Assembly: GCA_016781225.1 (NCBI GenBank)
Contig: JADDQT010000100.1
Coordinates: forward strand, 1-7,244
Direction: 5' to 3'
Source: Actinomycetota bacterium
Lineage (GTDB): Bacteria > Actinomycetota > Acidimicrobiia > Acidimicrobiales > GCA-2861595
DNA: 7,244 bases
Every line of letters starts with the position of its first letter. Within the stretch, counting starts at the first letter, position 1. Below the pieces are notes generated by a model. That model was not told the origin of the DNA. It worked only from the letters and a program-made list of their open reading frames with translations, and did no database searches. Shown piece after piece: positions 4,065-7,244 of the stretch. A program made the translations under genes and the position numbers.

Positions 4065-5525
4065 ATGAGCCCCATGAGGAAGGCCATGGTGGGAGCCCTG
4101 GCCGGTGCAGCGGGGGTGGGCGTGGGTTGTGCCGGTGCGGGTGCTTACTACCTGCGAGACGCCGACCGGCGCCTCCGGCTCGAGCGCCAGGGTCGGGTGT
4201 GGCGGCTGACGTGCCGGCGTGGGCTCCAGTACGCCCGCCTCCGGATGAGGGGCCGAGCCGCCACCGACGAGGAGCGGGCCCGGCTCGAGGAGCAGTTCGC
4301 CATCCGCAGCGCCGAGGACGTGGCCAAGGTCCTCGGCGGCATGAAGGGCGCCATCATGAAGGCGGGCCAGATGCTGTCCTTCATCGCCGACGGCCTTCCC
4401 CCCGAGGCGCGGGCTGCCCTGGCCACGCTCCAGGCCGACGTGCCCCCGATGGCCCCCAGCCTGGCCGAGGAGGTCGTCAGGGACGAGCTCGGGGCGGGTC
4501 CGGATCAGCTGTTCCTCGACTGGGACCCAGTCCCCGCCGCAGCCGCATCCATCGGCCAGGTCCACCGTGCCGTGATGCCCGACGGTCGGATCGTCGCCGT
4601 GAAGATCCAGTACCCGGGCGTGGACAAGGCCATCAAGAGCGATCTGGACAACGCCGAGCTGCTCTACGGCATCTTCGCCCAGTTCGCCCTGAAGAACCTC
4701 GACGTCAAGGCCATGGTGGACGAGCTCCGCGACCGGATGGCCGACGAGCTCGACTACTCGCACGAAGCCGCATGCCAGGCCGAGTTCGCCACGCGCTACG
4801 CCGGGCATCCCTTCATTCGCGTGCCCCGCGTGGTGCCCGAGCGAAGCTCCCGGCGGGTGCTCACCAGCGAGTGGGTGGACGGGATGCGCTGGGCCGAGTT
4901 CCTCGCAACCGCCGACCAGCCCACCAAGGACCGGGCCGGTGAGATACTCATGCGCTTCGCCCAGGGCTCGATCCACCAGCACGGCGTGTTCAACGGGGAC
5001 CCCCATCCGGGCAACTACCGCTTCCACGCCGACGGGTCGGTGACCTTCCTCGACTTCGGGCTGGTGAAGCGGTGGTCGCCCGGCGAGCTCGAGCGTCTCG
5101 GGTCCGTGCTCGACGCCATCTTGGACCACGACGCCGAGACCATGGTGAAGCGGGCCGTGGCGGTCGGCTTCCTGCCTCCTGACCACGGGTTCGATCCGCA
5201 GTTCGTGTACGAGTACGTGCGGGGACCGTACGAGCCGTTCATGAGCGAGCGATTCACCTACACCCAGGACTGGACGGGCAAGGCCCTCCAGACGGTGATC
5301 GACGTGAACGGGCGCTACGGCGAGCTCATCAAGCAGCTCAACATGCCCACGTCGTACGTGATCCTCGACCGCGTGGTGTGGGGCGTGAGCGCCCTGCTCG
5401 GCCGCCTGGGGGCCACCAACCGGTGGGGTTCCCTTCTCGCCGAGTACCGCAAGGGCGCGGCCCCGACCACCGAGCTCGGCCGCATGGAGGCGGAATGGCG
5501 AGACGGCACGCTGGCCAGGCGGTAG
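4065..5525 (+). CDS. AarF/ABC1/UbiB-family atypical protein kinase
   Basis: This 486-residue protein shows the full ABC1/ADCK signature. KxGQ is at 99-102 (KAGQ, after GGMKGAIM), and the alanine-rich nucleotide loop at 158-165 (AAAASIGQ) replaces the usual P-loop. The ATP lysine is K180 (VAVK). ELDYSHE is at 228-234, the catalytic loop GDPHPGN at 311-317 and the metal-binding DFG at 330-332. A hydrophobic N-terminal segment (about 8-28) may anchor it in the membrane. Family members support ubiquinone biosynthesis or lipid homeostasis through ATPase or kinase activity. Many actinobacteria make menaquinone rather than ubiquinone, so the specific role here is unknown and no ubiB name is given. 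AAAGG at 4056-4060 lies 4 nt before the ATG. The 3' end overlaps the hydrolase gene. Confidence 0.92.
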   Translation: MSPMRKAMVGALAGAAGVGVGCAGAGAYYLRDADRRLRLERQGRVWRLTCRRGLQYARLRMRGRAATDEERARLEEQFAIRSAEDVAKVLGGMKGAIMKAGQMLSFIADGLPPEARAALATLQADVPPMAPSLAEEVVRDELGAGPDQLFLDWDPVPAAAASIGQVHRAVMPDGRIVAVKIQYPGVDKAIKSDLDNAELLYGIFAQFALKNLDVKAMVDELRDRMADELDYSHEAACQAEFATRYAGHPFIRVPRVVPERSSRRVLTSEWVDGMRWAEFLATADQPTKDRAGEILMRFAQGSIHQHGVFNGDPHPGNYRFHADGSVTFLDFGLVKRWSPGELERLGSVLDAILDHDAETMVKRAVAVGFLPPDHGFDPQFVYEYVRGPYEPFMSERFTYTQDWTGKALQTVIDVNGRYGELIKQLNMPTSYVILDRVVWGVSALLGRLGATNRWGSLLAEYRKGAAPTTELGRMEAEWRDGTLARR

Positions 5526-6328
5526 GGACCTACCTGCGCCAATACGTCGTCGCCCCCCGCTACCGCCGCGAGGAGCGGCTGGCTCTCACCACGGAGGACG
5601 GCGTACGCCTCAGTGCGTGGCACATCGCCGGGCCGGAGACCGCGCCGTGCACGGTGGTGCTGGTCCACGGCTTCACCAACTGGTCCCGCTCGCCGCGGGT
5701 ACATGCCTTCGCCCGGCTCCTGGCGCAGGAGTTCCACGTGTTGGTGCCGGACCTCCGGGGCCATGGCCATTCGAAGGGTGTGTGCTCCATGGGCAGGCAC
5801 GAGCCCCTCGACGTCGACGCCGCGGTACGCGCCGCTCCGCCCGGCCTGCCCGTGGTCACCGTCGGCGTAAGTCTGGGCGGCGCCGTCGTCCTCATCCATT
5901 CCGGGGCCTACGGAGGCGTGGCGGGCACCGTGGCCATCAGCGCTCCGGCCGGGTGGTCGTACGAGGGCAGAGCCGGTTTGATTCGCGTCCGGCGAGCCGT
6001 GAGCGGCCGCACCGGGCGGCTGCTCCTCGCCGCCCTGGCGCGGACCCGGATAGGGACGGACTGTGAGGGGCTCCCGGACACCGCCACGGCCGTGCGCCCC
6101 GAGGAGCCCCTGTTCACGATCGTCGTCCACGACCCGGACGACTCCTACTTCGGGCCCGAACACGCAGAGCGCCTCTACGAGTGGGCCGTCGAGCCCAAGG
6201 AGCTGTGGTGGAGGCCGGGTGAGGGCCACGGCACCGACCTGTTGACACCGGCCTTTGCCGCCACGTTGGCGGAGGCCGTCAGCGCGAGGGTCCGGCCCGG
6301 GGAGGACGGTCGCGCCTCCAGGCGCTGA
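5495..6328 (+). CDS. Alpha/beta-fold hydrolase
   Basis: This 277-residue protein has the core of a serine alpha/beta hydrolase. VVLVHGF (54-60) supplies the HG oxyanion region and LVPDLRGHGHSKG (83-95) the strand-4 motif. The nucleophile elbow GVSLGG has S126 as catalytic Ser, the acid is D213, D215 or D216 in VVHDPDDSYFG, and the base is H245 in GEGHG. There is no signal peptide, so it is probably cytosolic; the substrate is unknown. The frame extends upstream to 5378, but the ATG at 5495 is preferred because GGAGG (5486-5490) lies 4 nt upstream and the extra N-terminus has shadow-like composition. It starts 31 nt inside the UbiB-like gene, indicating translational coupling. Its 3' end overlaps the convergent small membrane gene by 50 bp. 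Confidence 0.9.
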   Translation: MARRHAGQAVGTYLRQYVVAPRYRREERLALTTEDGVRLSAWHIAGPETAPCTVVLVHGFTNWSRSPRVHAFARLLAQEFHVLVPDLRGHGHSKGVCSMGRHEPLDVDAAVRAAPPGLPVVTVGVSLGGAVVLIHSGAYGGVAGTVAISAPAGWSYEGRAGLIRVRRAVSGRTGRLLLAALARTRIGTDCEGLPDTATAVRPEEPLFTIVVHDPDDSYFGPEHAERLYEWAVEPKELWWRPGEGHGTDLLTPAFAATLAEAVSARVRPGEDGRASRR

Positions 6329-6503
6329 TCAGCTCCGAACGCCAGTAGAGAGCGGCACCGAGCGACAGGGCGCCGGCGGTGGCCCCGGCCACGAAGACGG
6401 CGTCGATGCCGAGCAGCGCCCCGACCACGAACAGCACGGCGCCGGCGACCCCCAGGGTCACCGAGGCCACAAGGGCAGCGGGCCGCTGCGAGGGCTCGCT
6501 CAC
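6279..6503 (-). CDS. Small two-TM membrane protein
   Basis: This 74-residue ORF starts with GTG. After a short N-terminus (MSEPSQRPAA) it has two hydrophobic segments (about 11-32 and 35-54) rich in G, A, V and L, then a basic tail (YWRSELISAWRRDRPPR) that would lie in the cytosol. Its GTG overlaps the TGA of the phosphatase gene as GTGA, a standard coupling junction that fixes this start even though the frame stays open further upstream. The 3' end runs 50 bp into the 3' end of the convergent hydrolase gene. I do not recognise the family and infer only a small inner-membrane protein coupled to the phosphatase. Confidence 0.75.
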   Translation of the reverse strand: MSEPSQRPAALVASVTLGVAGAVLFVVGALLGIDAVFVAGATAGALSLGAALYWRSELISAWRRDRPPRAGPSR

Positions 6504-7138
6504 CGGCTCTTGGTGGTGTCGTGCATCAAGGGAAGGGCGTGGCCGGCGGCTTCCAGCCGGGGAAGGAATGCGGCCCCGGCGACCACCGTGCTGAAGCCGC
6601 CGGTGGCAGAGCCGTGGATCCAGCGTCCGGACAGGTTGGGGGTGGAGGACGGTTCCAAGCCGAGCCGGCGCTCGACGAGGCGGATCAAGCCACCGTGGGT
6701 GACCACGAGCAGCGAGTCCTCGCGACGAGCCAGGAGTCGGAGCAGGGCCTCGATGACCCGGACGGCCATGGTGTCGTCGATCTCGCCGTCCGGTGGCCCG
6801 GCCAGGCGGCCGGCCCGCCACTCAGCCAGATGGTGCGGCCACCGACGTTCGATCTCAGTTGTGGTCTGACCGGACCACGCGCCCACGTCTCTCTCGCGCA
6901 ACCCGGGATCGGTTTGGACACCGAGCCCAAGCGCCTCGGCCACGATCGTCGCCGTCCGTCGCGCCCGCTCCAGGTCGGAGCTGATGACGCCTTCGAGCTC
7001 GAGGGGCGCCAGAGTCGATGCCAGGGCCGCGGCCTGGGTCGCGCCCATATCGGACAACGGGGGGTCGGCCCAGCCCTGCCACCGGCTCTCGGCGTTCCAA
7101 GCCGACTGGCCGTGGCGAACGAGCAGGAGCCGAGCCAT
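6500..7138 (-). CDS. Histidine phosphatase family (phosphoglycerate mutase-like) protein
   Basis: This 212-residue protein carries the complete branch-1 histidine phosphatase signature: LLLVRHGQSAWNAE with R8-H9 (H9 is the phospho-acceptor), SSDLERARRTA with R58, LRERDVGAWSG with E82, and VVTHGG with H148. The length suits the broad-specificity phosphatase/phosphoglycerate-mutase-like group; the substrate cannot be told from sequence. The ATG at 7138 begins directly with the hallmark strand, so the start is firm. It has no Shine-Dalgarno but has a well-placed -10 box, so it may be leaderless. It is followed by the small membrane protein through a GTGA overlap. Confidence 0.92.
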   Translation of the reverse strand: MARLLLVRHGQSAWNAESRWQGWADPPLSDMGATQAAALASTLAPLELEGVISSDLERARRTATIVAEALGLGVQTDPGLRERDVGAWSGQTTTEIERRWPHHLAEWRAGRLAGPPDGEIDDTMAVRVIEALLRLLARREDSLLVVTHGGLIRLVERRLGLEPSSTPNLSGRWIHGSATGGFSTVVAGAAFLPRLEAAGHALPLMHDTTKSR

Positions 7139-7145
7139 CGGGGGG

Positions 7146-7151
7146 AGCCTA
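7146..7151 (-). promoter_or_regulatory. Candidate -10 box for the phosphatase gene
   Basis: TAGGCT on the minus strand is followed by 7 bases and then the ATG at 7138, which predicts a leaderless mRNA. No convincing -35 is visible in the GC-rich DNA upstream. Confidence 0.35.
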
Positions 7152-7244
7152 ATGGCGGTCCCGAGGGAGTCCCCGGCCGGGGCCCGCTACGGTCGGGGCG
7201 CCAGGCGTCGTCGCTCGAAGGGGTCCAGGGAACGTAGTGGCGTC
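7152..7244 (-). other. Right edge, possible tail of a minus-strand gene
   Basis: One minus frame from the edge reads TPLRSLDPFERRRLAPRP and stops at a TAG (7189-7187), a plausible gene end. Another frame stays open through the segment and uses more G/C-ending codons. Too little is present to choose between them. Confidence 0.2.

Noticed and set aside
3558..5186. 542-codon minus-strand open frame
   Set aside because: It is antisense to the UbiB-like and DksA-like genes, whose full sets of family motifs are on the plus strand. Its translation is a repetitive H/G/V/L-rich shadow, common in high-GC DNA.
5378..5494. N-terminal extension of the hydrolase frame
   Set aside because: The added residues are R/P/G/H-rich shadow of the UbiB-like gene, and a well-spaced GGAGG supports the ATG at 5495.
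6504..6821. N-terminal extension of the small membrane protein frame
   Set aside because: It is a shadow of the phosphatase gene; the GTGA junction at 6503-6500 gives a natural start.
6521..7237. 238-codon plus-strand open frame
   Set aside because: It is antisense to the histidine phosphatase gene, which carries all catalytic motifs. The plus frame shows no recognisable domain.

Overview
The window is GC-rich and shows strong G/C preference at third codon positions, GTG starts and promoters that look leaderless. This points to a member of the Actinomycetota, possibly of the Acidimicrobiia/Thermoleophilia type; that placement is inference from style, not from a marker gene. It divides into a conserved chromosomal right half and an accessory left half, with a tRNA-Lys gene at the junction.

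Left half (1-3567). An intact tRNA-Lys(UUU) gene lies on the minus strand at 3495-3567. A 46-bp copy of its 3' part (45/46 identical), in the same orientation, lies at 421-466, 3,073 bp away. This is the classic footprint of a tRNA-targeting integrative element: the intact gene at one end and a partial tRNA, running from the anticodon arm to the 3' end, at the other. No integrase can be read inside. The interior holds (i) the C-terminal fragment of an unrecognised minus-strand gene whose stop codon comes from the repeat itself, (ii) about 900 bp that is degenerate or without a clear gene, (iii) an intact gene for a membrane-anchored protein with a HEPN-type RNxxxH motif, (iv) two minus-strand membrane ORFs in the same frame separated only by one TGA and 15 sense codons, probably one gene split by a stop, and (v) an 11-bp-phased repeat array 59 bp from the right-hand tRNA repeat. 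It reads as a small, integrase-less or decayed tRNA-Lys island carrying a possible HEPN effector. Left of it (1-302) is an uncertain partial minus-strand ORF with a good Shine-Dalgarno.

Right half (3568-7244). A plus-strand run encodes a DksA/TraR-type zinc-finger protein, an AarF/UbiB-family atypical kinase and an alpha/beta hydrolase. The kinase and hydrolase genes overlap by 31 nt. From the other side come a histidine phosphatase (phosphoglycerate mutase superfamily) and a 74-residue two-TM protein, joined by a GTGA start/stop overlap. The two runs converge, and the hydrolase and small-membrane-protein genes overlap tail to tail by 50 bp. The tRNA-Lys and dksA-like genes are divergently transcribed from an 86-bp spacer.

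The most unusual content is the tRNA-Lys-bounded segment, with its HEPN cargo, phased repeats near one end, and no visible recombinase.
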